The position numbers and the translations under genes were made by a program. Under the pieces are notes generated by a model. That model was given only the letters and a program-made list of their open reading frames with translations, had not been told where the DNA came from and made no database searches. Below, one piece after another: positions 52,156 to 61,224 of a DNA stretch of 64,000 bases. This DNA comes from Salinicola halimionae (GTDB taxonomy: Bacteria > Pseudomonadota > Gammaproteobacteria > Pseudomonadales > Halomonadaceae). Each line of letters opens with the position of its first letter. Position 1 is the first letter of the stretch. Where the stretch lies: assembly GCF_003206065.1 (NCBI RefSeq), contig NZ_PZJQ01000002.1, forward strand, positions 712,135-776,134, written 5' to 3'.

Positions 52156-53424
52156 ATGCCCGAACTTTCCTCTTCAAGCTCCCCGCAAGCCGTCCTGTTC
52201 CGCAACGCCAACCTGGTCGACGGTTCCTCCTCGCAGCCGCGAACAGGTGTCCATGTTCTGATCGAGGGCGATCGTATCGTCCAGGTTTCCGACACGCCGA
52301 TCGAGGCGCCTGGTGATGCCCGCGTGATCGATCTCGAAGGGCGCACGCTGATGCCGGGCCTGATCGATTGCCATGTCCACGTCATCGCGACGACGGCTGA
52401 TCTCGGGGCCAACGCGCTGCTGCCGGATTCCTTGGTCGCTGCGCGTGCCAAACCGATCATGGAAGGCATGCTGATGCGGGGTTTCACCACGGTGCGTGAC
52501 GTCGGCGGTGCCGATCGGGGGATCCAGCAGGCGGTGGCGGAAGGCCACTTCGTCGGGCCACGACTGGTGATCTGTGGCAAGGCGCTTTCCCAGACCGGCG
52601 GTCACAACGATTACCGCGGCTTCTATGACGAGCGCGACGATCAGTACCAGACCCGGCGCCTGGGGTCGATGGGGCGCATCTGCGACGGCGTTGAATCGGT
52701 ACGCCGTGCTGTGCGTCAGGAGATCAAGGCGGGCGCACAGTTCATCAAGGTAATGGCCAATGGCGGCGTCTCCTCTCCCAGCGATCCGATCGAATTCCTG
52801 AGTTTCTCCATCGACGAGCTCAAGACGATCGTCGAGGAAGCCAGCAACGCCCAGACCTACGTGTCTGCCCATCTGTATACCGACGAAGCGATTCGCCGTG
52901 CCGTCGAAGCGGGCGTGCGCTCGCTCGAGCACTGCAATCTCATCGAGGCGGACACCGCTCGCCTGGCCGCCGAGCGCGGTGCCATGGCTTGCCCGACCCT
53001 GGTGACCTACGAACGCCTCAAGATCGAAGGTGCCGATTACGGTCTCAAGCCCGAGTCAGTCGCCAAGATCGACGACGTCCGCCTGGCCGGACTGGAAAGT
53101 CTGGTCACCATGCGCGAAGCGGGCTTACCGATGGCCTACGGCACGGATCTGCTCGGCGAGATGCATCCGCATCAATCGGAAGAGTTCGTGATTCGCTCGC
53201 AGGTGCTGCCGCCGCATGAAGTGATTCGTAGTGCCACTTCCACGGCGGCCAAGCTGCTGCGGATGGAAGGCGAGATCGGTGCCATAGTACCCGGCGCGTA
53301 TGCCGACCTGATCGTGGTCAACGGCAATCCGCTGGAAGACATGAGCCTGCTGACCGGCCAGGGCAAGCACCTGTCTCTGATCATGCAGGGCGGCCGTGCG
53401 ATCAAGGACCGCCTGGGCCACTGA
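52156..53424 (+). CDS. Amidohydrolase, imidazolonepropionase/prolidase-like
   Basis: A 422-residue metal-dependent hydrolase with the TIM-barrel amidohydrolase fold. Metal ligands are visible: DCHVHV (two His), the bridging Lys in FIKVMANGG, His in VSAHLY, His in SLEHCNL and the active-site Asp in YGTDLLG. The composite small beta domain closes with GAIVPGAYADLIVVNGNPLED. It resembles the imidazolonepropionase-like and Xaa-Pro/acyl-peptide dipeptidase group, so it may cut an N-acyl amino acid or cyclic amide. The ATG at 52156 replaces a longer frame from 52039. It is followed by a symporter, suggesting import then hydrolysis. Confidence 0.9.
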   Translation: MPELSSSSSPQAVLFRNANLVDGSSSQPRTGVHVLIEGDRIVQVSDTPIEAPGDARVIDLEGRTLMPGLIDCHVHVIATTADLGANALLPDSLVAARAKPIMEGMLMRGFTTVRDVGGADRGIQQAVAEGHFVGPRLVICGKALSQTGGHNDYRGFYDERDDQYQTRRLGSMGRICDGVESVRRAVRQEIKAGAQFIKVMANGGVSSPSDPIEFLSFSIDELKTIVEEASNAQTYVSAHLYTDEAIRRAVEAGVRSLEHCNLIEADTARLAAERGAMACPTLVTYERLKIEGADYGLKPESVAKIDDVRLAGLESLVTMREAGLPMAYGTDLLGEMHPHQSEEFVIRSQVLPPHEVIRSATSTAAKLLRMEGEIGAIVPGAYADLIVVNGNPLEDMSLLTGQGKHLSLIMQGGRAIKDRLGH

Positions 53425-53498
53425 TCCAGCCCGATCAGGGATCAACCACATCCCATAAAGATCACAACCCATAACAATCAAAACAGGAGACTGCGATC

Positions 53499-54890
53499 AT
53501 GCAGGCATTCTTCGTCATCGCGTATATCGTATTGATGGTCGTCATCGGCCTCTACTTCTCGCGACGCAAGGTTCACGACGACACCGACTTCATCGTCGCC
53601 GGACGCTCGCTGTCGACGCTGGTGTTGACCGCGACGCTACTGGCCACCTTCGTGGGGTCGGGATCGATCGTCGGCGGGGCCAGCTTCGTGTTCCAGCACG
53701 GCCCCGGTGCGGCAATCTTCTTCTTCGCCGGCACGCCCATCGCTGCCCTGGTGGTCTACTTCCTGCTGGCACAGAAGATGCGGCGCTCGCGAGCGACCAC
53801 CATCCCTGGATTGATCGAGGAACGTTTCGGCCCCACGGCGCGCTCGATCGCTTCGCTGATCATTCTGCTGGCCTACGTCGGCATCGTGTCGTATCAGTTC
53901 ACCGGCGCCGGACAGGCGCTCAACCTGGCGTTCGGTCTGCCGGTGTGGCAAGGCGTGCTGATCGCGGCGGCGATCATGATTGGCCTGGCGACCATGGGCG
54001 GCCTGGTCTCGGTGGCCTACACCGACTATCTGAGTGCGATCATCATCTTTGGCAGCATGCTGATCGCGGCGCCCATAGTGCTGAGTCGTCTCGGAGGTCT
54101 CGGTGAGATGATGGACGCACTGCCGGCAACGCATCAAACGCTGCTGGGTGGTCTTTCGCCGTGGCAGGCGCTGAGCTACTTTCTGCCGCTGTTCCTGTTG
54201 ATTCTGGGCGATCAGAATCTGTTCCAGCGTTTTGCCGCGGCGCGCGACCCGGCCACGGCCAAGAAGGCCGCCATGGGTCTGGTCATCGCCTCGATCGTGT
54301 GTACCGCACTGATTACCTTGCTGGTCTGCGCCACGCGGGTGATGTATCCCGATATCACGCCATCGACCGCGATGATGACCCTGGCTCAGCAGGGTTTACC
54401 GACGGCGGTGGGCGGCCTGCTGCTGGCGTCACTGGTAGCGCTGCTGCTGACGACGGGAAACAGCTATCTGCTGTCGGCGTCGGCCAGCCTGACCCAGGAT
54501 ATTCTCGGCGGCCTGTTGAAGCTCGATATTCCGGCGGGCAAGGCACTGCTGGTCAATCGCCTGACCGTCGTCGGGCTCGGCATTCTGGCCTGGATTCTGG
54601 GCGCGTTCTTCCCCAGCGTGCTGGCGATGCAGATGTACTCCTACGGGATGTACGGCGCCGCGATCACGCCAGTCTTCCTGGCTGCGCTGCTATGGCCGCG
54701 CGCGACGCCGGCAGGTGCACTGGCGGCGATGATCGTCGGTGGCGTGATGACGCTGGTGTGGGAAATCGCGCTGGGCAAGCCGATGGGCTGGAACAGCGTG
54801 CTGGTGGCGATGCCGCTGGCGGCGGTGACGCTGATCGGCGTGAGTCTGCTCAGCCGGCCGCGGATGGCGGCTGAGACGCGATCCGCCTAG
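53499..54890 (+). CDS. Sodium:solute symporter family transporter
   Basis: A 463-residue Na+-coupled importer with about thirteen helices. VGSGSIVGGASFVFQHGPGAAIFF (about 47-70) and the substrate/Na+ region QFTGAGQALNLAFGLP are typical, as is TGNSYLLSASASLTQDI in the late Na+-site helix. ACAGGAG lies upstream of the start. The gene is 74 bp after the amidohydrolase and in the same orientation, so it likely imports that enzyme's substrate. Substrate is not predictable from the family. A terminator hairpin follows. Confidence 0.92.
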   Translation: MQAFFVIAYIVLMVVIGLYFSRRKVHDDTDFIVAGRSLSTLVLTATLLATFVGSGSIVGGASFVFQHGPGAAIFFFAGTPIAALVVYFLLAQKMRRSRATTIPGLIEERFGPTARSIASLIILLAYVGIVSYQFTGAGQALNLAFGLPVWQGVLIAAAIMIGLATMGGLVSVAYTDYLSAIIIFGSMLIAAPIVLSRLGGLGEMMDALPATHQTLLGGLSPWQALSYFLPLFLLILGDQNLFQRFAAARDPATAKKAAMGLVIASIVCTALITLLVCATRVMYPDITPSTAMMTLAQQGLPTAVGGLLLASLVALLLTTGNSYLLSASASLTQDILGGLLKLDIPAGKALLVNRLTVVGLGILAWILGAFFPSVLAMQMYSYGMYGAAITPVFLAALLWPRATPAGALAAMIVGGVMTLVWEIALGKPMGWNSVLVAMPLAAVTLIGVSLLSRPRMAAETRSA

Positions 54891-54918
54891 GGGCAGATGT
54901 CGTCGATCGCATCGAGTA

Positions 54919-54946
54919 CGGGGTAAGGCCGAAACGCTTTACCCCG
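54919..54946 (+). terminator. Hairpin after the symporter gene
   Basis: CGGGGTAAGGC (54919-54929) pairs with GCTTTACCCCG (54936-54946) with one wobble, followed by CTTTCGTTTC. It lies between convergent genes and runs into the last codons of the metal permease gene, so it may serve both. Confidence 0.65.
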
Positions 54947-55781
54947 CTTTCGTTTCACGGCGGGCATCTCGGCGCGTGGCGTAGACGAAGGCAACCCCGA
55001 ACACGATCGAGAACAGCAGCACGATCGTCGGGGCTGGCGCGCTATCAATGAAAAACGACAGATAGACGCCGAGGAAGGCGATGATCGCCGACAGCGTCGC
55101 GGACAATAGCAGCATGGTGCCGAAGCGCCGGGTCAGCAGGAAAGCGATGGCGCCGGGGGCGATCAGTAGGGCAATGGCGAGAATGATGCCGGCGGCTTTC
55201 AGCGCGCCAACGATGGTCAGTGAAATCAGGCAGAGCAGGCCGTAGTGCAGCAGCCCGATTCGCAGACCCACCGCCCGGGCCTGGGTCGGATCGAAGGCGT
55301 GGAGCAGGAAGTCCTTCCACTTCAGGCCGATGACGCCGACGGTGATCAGGGCGATCAGCGCCGATTCCAGAATGTCACGCCAGGCGACCCCCAGAATGTC
55401 GCCGAACAGGATGTGGTCGAGGTGGACCGTCGACTGGATCTTGACGTAAAGCACCAGGCCGATGCCGAACATGCCGGAATAGACGATACCCATCACCGTG
55501 TCCTGCTTGATGCGGCTGTTTTCGTGGAGGAAACCGGTGGCGAGGGCACAGAACATGCCGGCAACGAACGCGCCGATGGCGTAGGGGACGCCGATGAGAT
55601 AGGCGATCACCACGCCCGGGAAGACGGCGTGGGAGATGGCATCTCCCATCAGCGACCAGCCCTTGAGGACCAGGAAACAGGAGAGCAGGGCCATCGGCAC
55701 GGTAACCAGCACGGCGATGATCATGGCGTTGACCATGAAGTCGAACTGAAAGGGCATCAGCAGCGTATCCAGCCAGCTCAT
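54939..55781 (-). CDS. sitD: Metal ABC transporter permease, SitD-like
   Basis: A 280-residue permease of the Mn/Fe/Zn ABC-3 family, with about eight hydrophobic segments. LMGDAISHAVFPGVVIAYL is the conserved segment of the family, and GALKAAGIILAIALLIAPGAIAFLL carries the late APGA motif. The ATG at 55781 overlaps the stop of the preceding permease by four bases. A much longer frame, running to 56888, is a read-through in another frame and not real. It pairs with the SitC-like permease as the two half-channels. The C-terminus is basic and short. Confidence 0.9.
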   Translation of the reverse strand: MSWLDTLLMPFQFDFMVNAMIIAVLVTVPMALLSCFLVLKGWSLMGDAISHAVFPGVVIAYLIGVPYAIGAFVAGMFCALATGFLHENSRIKQDTVMGIVYSGMFGIGLVLYVKIQSTVHLDHILFGDILGVAWRDILESALIALITVGVIGLKWKDFLLHAFDPTQARAVGLRIGLLHYGLLCLISLTIVGALKAAGIILAIALLIAPGAIAFLLTRRFGTMLLLSATLSAIIAFLGVYLSFFIDSAPAPTIVLLFSIVFGVAFVYATRRDARRETKAG

Positions 55782-56683
55782 CGACGCGGCTCCGGGATTT
55801 CGGAGACCGGCGAACGTGCCAGCGATGCCGCGGCCCGACGTCTCGCCGCCAGCATCCCGTGCTTGGGCGCGAACACGAACGCGATGAGAAAGATCGCTGT
55901 CTGCAGCACCACGATCACGCCACCGGTGGCACCGTCGAGAAAGTAGCTGGCGTAGGCGCCGAAGAAGCTGGTCAGCGTGCCGATCGTCACCGCGATGATC
56001 AGCAGGCGCGGAAAGCGATCGCTCAGCAGATAGGCCGTGGCGCCAGGTGTGACGACCATGCAGATCACGAGGAAGGCGCCGACCGTCTGCAGCGCGGCGA
56101 CGGTGGATGCGGCCAGCAAGGTGAAGAACAGGATCTTGAGCGCGGTGGGATTGAGCCCGATCGAGCGGGCGTGGTTTTCGTCGAAGAACGTCACCATCAG
56201 ATCCTTCCACTTGGCCAGCAGAATGACCAGCGAGACCACGCCGATCGTCACCAGCTGCAGCGTATCGGTGGGCGTGATCGCCAGAATATTGCCGAGCACG
56301 ATGGTCTGGATATTCACCGACGTCGGCGACAGCGACACCATGAACAGCCCCAGGCCGAAGAATGAGCTGAAGATCAGGCCGATGATGACGTCCTCTTTCA
56401 GCTTGCTGCGCTGGTTGAGAAACAGCATCGCCGCCGAGGCCAACCCGCCGGCGAAGAAGGCGCCTAGCGAAAATGGCAGTCCCAGCATGTAGGCGCCGGC
56501 GACGCCGGGCACGATCGAATGCGACAGCGCATCGCCGATCAGCGACCAGCCCTTGAGCATCAGGTAGCAGGAGAGAAATGCGCAGACGCCGCCGACCAGC
56601 GCCGACACCCACATCGCATTGCGCATATAGCCGTAACCGAAGGGCTCGACGAGATAGCCGAACGGCATGAGGAGGTCCATCAA
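55778..56683 (-). CDS. sitC: Metal ABC transporter permease, SitC-like
   Basis: A 301-residue permease of the same family. [23 protein letters not shown] and [24 protein letters not shown] are the conserved motifs. The start overlaps the ATPase gene's end by four bases; the second Met (56680) is an equal candidate. Together the four genes match the sitABCD/mntABCD arrangement, with two non-identical permeases. The long basic C-terminal tail (from about [10 protein letters not shown]) is as in other SitC members. Confidence 0.9.
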   Translation of the reverse strand: MMDLLMPFGYLVEPFGYGYMRNAMWVSALVGGVCAFLSCYLMLKGWSLIGDALSHSIVPGVAGAYMLGLPFSLGAFFAGGLASAAMLFLNQRSKLKEDVIIGLIFSSFFGLGLFMVSLSPTSVNIQTIVLGNILAITPTDTLQLVTIGVVSLVILLAKWKDLMVTFFDENHARSIGLNPTALKILFFTLLAASTVAALQTVGAFLVICMVVTPGATAYLLSDRFPRLLIIAVTIGTLTSFFGAYASYFLDGATGGVIVVLQTAIFLIAFVFAPKHGMLAARRRAAASLARSPVSEIPEPRR

Positions 56684-57609
56684 CGAGAGCCTCCCTTTCC
56701 AGTACCGCGGTGGCGTCGCGCGGCAATGCCGTTCTGCAGCACCAGCGGGCGCTCGTCGTCGGTGAAAACGCCCACGGCATGCGGTGTCGTACCGGCCTGC
56801 TGTGACTGATCGAGTACGAAATGCCGCAGCACGCCGCCGAAGGCGCGCTCCAGATTGTGCTGGGTGAATATCTCATCGGTGAGGCCATAGGCCAGCACGG
56901 TGCCCTTGATCATCACTGTTCGATCGCAGAACTCCGGCACCGAGCCGAGATTGTGGGTCGAAACCAGCATCACTCGGCCTTCGCCGCGCAGCTCCCTCAG
57001 CAGTTGGATGATCCGGTCTTCGGTCTGGACATCGACGCCGGTGAACGGCTCGTCGAGCAGAATCACCCGGCTATCCTGGGCCAGTGCGCGGGCCAGGAAG
57101 ACGCGCTTCTTCTGGCCGCCGGAGAGTTCGCCAATCTGGCGCTGGCGGAACTCGCTCATGCCGACGCGAGCCAGCGCGGTTTCGACCGCTTCGTGATCGG
57201 CCCGCTTGGGAATTCGCAGCATCCCCATGTGGCCGTAGCGCCCCATCATCACCACGTCCTCGACCAGCACCGGGAAGTTCCAGTCGACCTCTTCCGACTG
57301 CGGCACGTAGGCGATCAGATTGCGCTTGAGCGCGGTTTTGGCCGGCAGGCCAAGCACCTGGATGTCGCCTCGAGCCAGACGCACGAAGCCCATGATCGCC
57401 TTGAACAGCGTCGACTTGCCGGAACCGTTCACGCCTACCAGCGCGGTGATCGTACCGGCGGGGATCTCGAAACTGGTGTCGCGCAGCGCGGTATGACCGT
57501 TGCGATAGATCACAGCGGCATCGGTCACGCGGATGCCGGCACCGGCTATCTCGGCGCCGGTCGATGCCGCTTTCGCCGCAGTGGCCGACCTATCGGCAGG
57601 CGTCGTCAT
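56680..57609 (-). CDS. sitB: Metal ABC transporter ATP-binding protein, SitB-like
   Basis: A 309-residue ATPase. Walker A is GVNGSGKST, signature [15 protein letters not shown] and Walker [32 protein letters not shown] is the Q-loop region of the manganese/iron subclass. An N-terminal Ala/Thr-rich extension of about 25 residues precedes the nucleotide domain, and the C-terminal 50 residues extend beyond it. The start at 57609 overlaps the binding-protein gene's stop. It powers the SitCD permease. Confidence 0.92.
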   Translation of the reverse strand: MTTPADRSATAAKAASTGAEIAGAGIRVTDAAVIYRNGHTALRDTSFEIPAGTITALVGVNGSGKSTLFKAIMGFVRLARGDIQVLGLPAKTALKRNLIAYVPQSEEVDWNFPVLVEDVVMMGRYGHMGMLRIPKRADHEAVETALARVGMSEFRQRQIGELSGGQKKRVFLARALAQDSRVILLDEPFTGVDVQTEDRIIQLLRELRGEGRVMLVSTHNLGSVPEFCDRTVMIKGTVLAYGLTDEIFTQHNLERAFGGVLRHFVLDQSQQAGTTPHAVGVFTDDERPLVLQNGIAARRHRGTGKGGSR

Positions 57610-58535
57610 GATGACGCTCCCTGGGTCAGACCTTTCACGATCGTCTCCGAGGTGACGCGCAGCAGGTCGATATAGGTCGGCACCGGGCCGTCGGGCTCGC
57701 TGAGCGAGTCGACGTAGAGCACGCCCCCATAATGGATACCGGTCTCGCGGGCCACCTGCCGCGCCGGTTTGTCGGAAACGGTGCTCTCGCTGAAGATGGC
57801 CGGAATGTCGTTGGCGCGGATGGTATCGATGATCTGACGAACCTGCTGGGGCGTGCCCTGCTGATCGGCATTGATCGGCCACAGGTAGCGCTCGCGAAGA
57901 CCGAAATCCCGCGCCAGATAGGAGAACGCGCCTTCGCTGGTGACCAGCCAACGATCCTCCTCGGGGATCTGTGTCAGCGCCTCGCGGATCGGCGCGACGG
58001 CGCCTTCGATCTGCCGCTTGTAGCGTTCGGCATTGTCGCGATAGATCTCGGCATTGGCGGGGTCGTGCTCGATGAAGGCATCACGAATATTGTCGACGTA
58101 GATCAACGCACTCGTCGGCGACATCCAGGCGTGCGGGTTGGGCTTGCCGTCATACGGACCCTCGGCGATGCTGATCGGCTCGATGCCGTTGGAGATCACC
58201 ACGCTCGGCACGTCCTTCAGGTTGTGAAAGAAACGTTCGAACCAGCGTTCCAGATCGAGGCCGTTCCACAAGATGATGTCCGCGTCCTGGGCGCGCAGGA
58301 TATCGCGCGGCGTCGGCGCATAGTTGTGGATCTCGGCGCCCGGCCGGGTAATCGACTCCACCGTCGCCGCATCTCCGGCCACGTTCTGCGCCATGTCCGC
58401 GATTACGGTGAACGTGGTCACTGCCTTGAACTTTTTCGACTCGGCATCCTGAGCGACGACCGGCAGCGCGATCAACAGCGTCGCGACGGCCATGATCAGC
58501 ATTAGCGTCGAACGTCGAAAAATCATTCCAGGCAT
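57606..58535 (-). CDS. sitA: Metal ABC transporter substrate-binding protein, SitA-like (Mn/Fe)
   Basis: A cluster 9 solute-binding protein of about 309 residues with a signal peptide [20 protein letters not shown] ending around VAQDAES. The four metal ligands of the Mn/Fe subgroup are present: His in [12 protein letters not shown], His in PNPHAWMSP, Glu in [11 protein letters not shown] and Asp in YVDSLSEP. The His-rich loop of zinc-specific ZnuA is missing, so Mn2+ or Fe2+ is more likely than Zn2+. The ATG at 58535 has GGGAG upstream; the frame continues 87 codons further, without a signal, and is rejected. It is the first gene of sitABCD. Confidence 0.93.
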   Translation of the reverse strand: MPGMIFRRSTLMLIMAVATLLIALPVVAQDAESKKFKAVTTFTVIADMAQNVAGDAATVESITRPGAEIHNYAPTPRDILRAQDADIILWNGLDLERWFERFFHNLKDVPSVVISNGIEPISIAEGPYDGKPNPHAWMSPTSALIYVDNIRDAFIEHDPANAEIYRDNAERYKRQIEGAVAPIREALTQIPEEDRWLVTSEGAFSYLARDFGLRERYLWPINADQQGTPQQVRQIIDTIRANDIPAIFSESTVSDKPARQVARETGIHYGGVLYVDSLSEPDGPVPTYIDLLRVTSETIVKGLTQGASS

Positions 58536-58909
58536 GAGGCGCTCCCAATCGAAACGAGGATGGCCAGGGAAGCCGCAACCGGCGCGCTTTACGTCCACGC
58601 AATCCGTCGAGCGCAAAACGTTAGCGAGATTCTTTACCCTGGTTAAATAGTATTCCAATGGTTTCGATTTATAGCACCGGTTTATTCGGCTGTGAAGGGG
58701 GAGGATTCGAGAACCGATAGTGATAGCGAGAATGAAGCGAGCATAAGAGGGGCGGCATGAAGCACAAGCGGCGGAAAAGATAAGACAAGACGGCAAGATC
58801 GATCAGGTCGACCACGACGATCTCGGGCGGCGCGAACTGCAGAGTTTTGAAAAGCGACCGGGTCTGCCGGAATGAAATCTGGAGGCTTTGAATGACATTG
58901 ATGCGGGAG
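58536..58909. other. Spacer between DUF502 gene and sit operon
   Basis: A 374-bp non-coding stretch. Its right two-thirds (58680-58909) show no gene, hairpin or repeat that I can support. The candidate sit promoter lies in the left part. Confidence 0.5.
58631..58658 (-). promoter_or_regulatory. Candidate promoter of the sit operon
   Basis: On the minus strand, TTGGAA (58653-58658) and TAAAGA (58631-58636) are spaced 16 bp, in an AT-rich patch about 100 bp before the sitA start. Overlapping is the dyad-like GGTTAAA/TTTACCC, which could be a metal-regulator site. No confident Fur or MntR consensus was recognised. Confidence 0.35.
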
Positions 58910-59506
58910 TTATGCGGCCTTGGGTAACCAGGGTTCTGCCAGAGACAGGCTGTCGTGGCCATTGCGTTTGAGGCATTTGAGTACCTCGAGCCAGGTCAAT
59001 TCGGTCAGGTAAACCTGTTCCGAAGGCACCATCTGTACCGCCCCTGCCGTCAGGCCAGCAGAGCCGCCATCCGGGATGAAGATTGACGTCCAGGCGTCCT
59101 TGATTTCGACAATCAAGCAGAACTGAACGATGTCGCCATCGATATAAAGACCGACCTGCGTGTCGATATCGTCTTCAATGCCGGTCATGCGCGCCATCGT
59201 GTCTTTGAGCAGACGATACCCGGGTACGTTATCGAGCAATTTGTCTTCGATTAAATGGCGCACTCTTTTTGCCGTTTTGGTTTTTGCCAACAAGCCGGCC
59301 AGAAAGCACAGCAACAATAATGCGAGCAATGCGACGATAGAAAGCGCGGTGACGCCCGCGACGGTGTGGTGTTCGAACATAGGCAGTAGCTTGCTGATCG
59401 GAACACGTAAGATGTGGACGGCTTTCTGTACCAGCACGCCGATCAATATCAGCGGCAGGATGAACAGAACCCCGCCCAGCGCCGTCGTTTTCAGAAATTT
59501 GAACAT
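58910..59506 (-). CDS. DUF502 membrane protein
   Basis: A 198-residue protein with two membrane helices (about 8-30 and 55-80) and a cytoplasmic C-terminal domain, as in the DUF502 family. FKFLKTTALGGVLFILPLI opens it; later DNVPGYRLLKDTMARMTG and the VQMVPSEQVYLTELTWLEV region are conserved. The ATG at 59506 has AGGAG upstream; the frame extends to 59710 without similarity. Function of the family is unknown. It does not share an operon signature with the sit genes. Confidence 0.88.
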   Translation of the reverse strand: MFKFLKTTALGGVLFILPLILIGVLVQKAVHILRVPISKLLPMFEHHTVAGVTALSIVALLALLLLCFLAGLLAKTKTAKRVRHLIEDKLLDNVPGYRLLKDTMARMTGIEDDIDTQVGLYIDGDIVQFCLIVEIKDAWTSIFIPDGGSAGLTAGAVQMVPSEQVYLTELTWLEVLKCLKRNGHDSLSLAEPWLPKAA

Positions 59507-59673
59507 CAGGCTCTCCTGATTTCTTGTGGCAGGCGCCGCTTCCATCAGTCTGCAGGTTGCTTCAATGTAGATCGAAGCGCCTTGCTTCACGACATCTCCT
59601 ATCCCTGAAACTTTACTACCATTCGTTGCTGGGCAGCGCCTGTATGGCGGTCGGTCAAGTCGGCGTGTGGCTT

Positions 59674-60279
59674 TCAGGACGTTTGTAGTTTCCTCGCCAG
59701 TGCTCGGCAATCCTCGAGACGCCAGTCTGCGCCCGCCATTTCGCCAGCATCCGGTGCATTGATCAGCACCGTTAACGTACCCGCCGCTTGCCCGCAGGCC
59801 ATGTCCAACTGGCTGTCACCGACCATGACGACCTCAGACGGCGCGATCTGCCAGCGTTGAATGAAGTGATCAAGCCCGCCGGGGTGGGGTTTGGGCGGCG
59901 CCTCGTCGCGGCCGAGCACGTCGTCGGGAGCAAAGCAGTCATCCAGCCCGATTGCTTCCAGCGTGATGTGCGCCAGTTCCTTGGCATTGCGGGTCAGGAT
60001 GCCAAGCCGACAGCCACGCTGGCATAGCGACTGAACCAGTTCGATGGCGCCGGTGGCAGCGGTCGAACGCATCGCCAGTTCACGCTCATGCTCGAGCAGC
60101 CAGGCGTGTTTGGCATCACGCTCGGTGGTGGGCAGCGTTTCCAGATGATGCAGGATATCGGCGCCGTCGGGGATGTCGAGATGACGGCGAATGGCGGGAA
60201 AGTCATGCACGCCGACGGTCAACGTGCCATCCATGTCGAAGACCCAGTGAGTCAGTGTCTTGAGTGTGATAGGGGGCAT
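59674..60279 (-). CDS. HAD-family phosphatase (phosphoglycolate-phosphatase-like)
   Basis: A 201-residue haloacid-dehalogenase-superfamily hydrolase. The nucleophile motif is VFDMDGTL (Asp at about 14), motif II GILTRNAKE, motif III the Lys in PPKPHPGGLDHF and motif IV VVMVGDSQLDM. The four-helix cap is short (subtype IA). It likely dephosphorylates a small phospho-compound; the sequence does not say which. Upstream, on the same strand, lies a GntR gene 87 bp away, without evidence of functional linkage. Confidence 0.9.
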   Translation of the reverse strand: MPPITLKTLTHWVFDMDGTLTVGVHDFPAIRRHLDIPDGADILHHLETLPTTERDAKHAWLLEHERELAMRSTAATGAIELVQSLCQRGCRLGILTRNAKELAHITLEAIGLDDCFAPDDVLGRDEAPPKPHPGGLDHFIQRWQIAPSEVVMVGDSQLDMACGQAAGTLTVLINAPDAGEMAGADWRLEDCRALARKLQTS

Positions 60280-60366
60280 GACGGCTCCGAGATCGAAGGA
60301 ACTCTCATCCTATCCAAGTGAGTCACGGATGTCAGAGGGGACAGAACCCATTGAATCTCCGGCCGT

Positions 60367-61050
60367 TCAGGACGTCTCCCGCTCCCGAAACATCTCGACC
60401 ACCCGCTGCTGTGCGATACCGATATGGTAGTCCAGCGCGGCTTCGCAGGCGTCGGGGTCTCGCGTGCGCAGGGCCTCGATGATGGGTTCGTGGGTGTCCG
60501 CCACACGAACGGGATCATCGTAGAGCTGGCCGATCAGCAGAATGCAGAAGCGCATCTCGTGGCAGAGTTCGTCGAACACCCGCACCAGCCGCTGATTGCC
60601 GCTGAACTCGCACAGCATTCGGTGAAAGGCGACGTCCTCTTCGATTTGCTGGACCCCGGTGCCGTCTCGGGCGACCCGACGCATCGATTCGAGCTGATCG
60701 CTTAGCGCGGCTTCCATGTCGGGGGTCAGCTTGCCGGCGAGTAGACGAATGGCGTGGCGCTCGAGGCACAGGCGCAGATCGTAGACGTCATCGAGCTCTG
60801 CGTCGTTGAACGTGCGCACGAAGAACCCGCGACGCGGCTGCGACACCAGCATCCCGCGGCTCTCGAGCAGGCGCGCCGCCTCGCGAACCGGCGCCCGGCT
60901 GACGCCGAAATCTCGCGCAAGCTGTGCCTCGGCCAGATGCACGCCCGGTGCGAAATCTCCCTTCAGCAGGGCTTCGGTCAGCATATCGGCGATCTGATTG
61001 ACCAGATCGCGCTGCTGGATGGTGGCGAATCCGCGAGTGATGGAGGTCAT
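60367..61050 (-). CDS. GntR-family regulator, FCD type
   Basis: A 227-residue FadR-subfamily regulator. The winged helix-turn-helix is DMLTEALLKGDFAPGVHLAE with DFGVSRAPVREAARLLES, and the FCD domain includes YDLRLCLERHAIRLL, DVAFHRMLCEFSGN and VADTHEPIIEALRTRD. It is divergent from a class II aldolase/adducin gene. The spacer contains a perfect inverted repeat (61114-61132), a probable autoregulatory and target operator. The same 12-bp core occurs upstream of the carbamoylase gene at 6881. Confidence 0.93.
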   Translation of the reverse strand: MTSITRGFATIQQRDLVNQIADMLTEALLKGDFAPGVHLAEAQLARDFGVSRAPVREAARLLESRGMLVSQPRRGFFVRTFNDAELDDVYDLRLCLERHAIRLLAGKLTPDMEAALSDQLESMRRVARDGTGVQQIEEDVAFHRMLCEFSGNQRLVRVFDELCHEMRFCILLIGQLYDDPVRVADTHEPIIEALRTRDPDACEAALDYHIGIAQQRVVEMFRERETS

Positions 61051-61113
61051 GTCATCTCGTTTGGCTGGCTGTTACCGACCGCTCCACTATCAACCAAATT
61101 GGCCTCAGGGTCG

Positions 61114-61132
61114 ACTGTCGAGTGTCGACAGT
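61114..61132. promoter_or_regulatory. Operator in the GntR/aldolase spacer
   Basis: ACTGTCGA-GTG-TCGACAGT is a perfect 8-bp inverted repeat with 3-bp spacer. It lies 64 bp from the GntR start and 93 bp from the aldolase start. The bases 61110-61121 recur exactly at 6823-6834. Confidence 0.65.
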
Positions 61133-61224
61133 TTGAGAATTGCCTGATAGGTTACGAACGAGACCCGCTCGACAACGCGGTCGCCTACGACAAAGGCAAC
61201 GCCGCAAGCCACGACAGGAGATCG

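Noticed and set aside
54939-56888. One 649-codon minus-strand frame covering both metal permeases
   Set aside because: Only its last 280 codons are protein-like (the SitD permease); the rest is out of frame with the SitC gene, which has its own start and family match.
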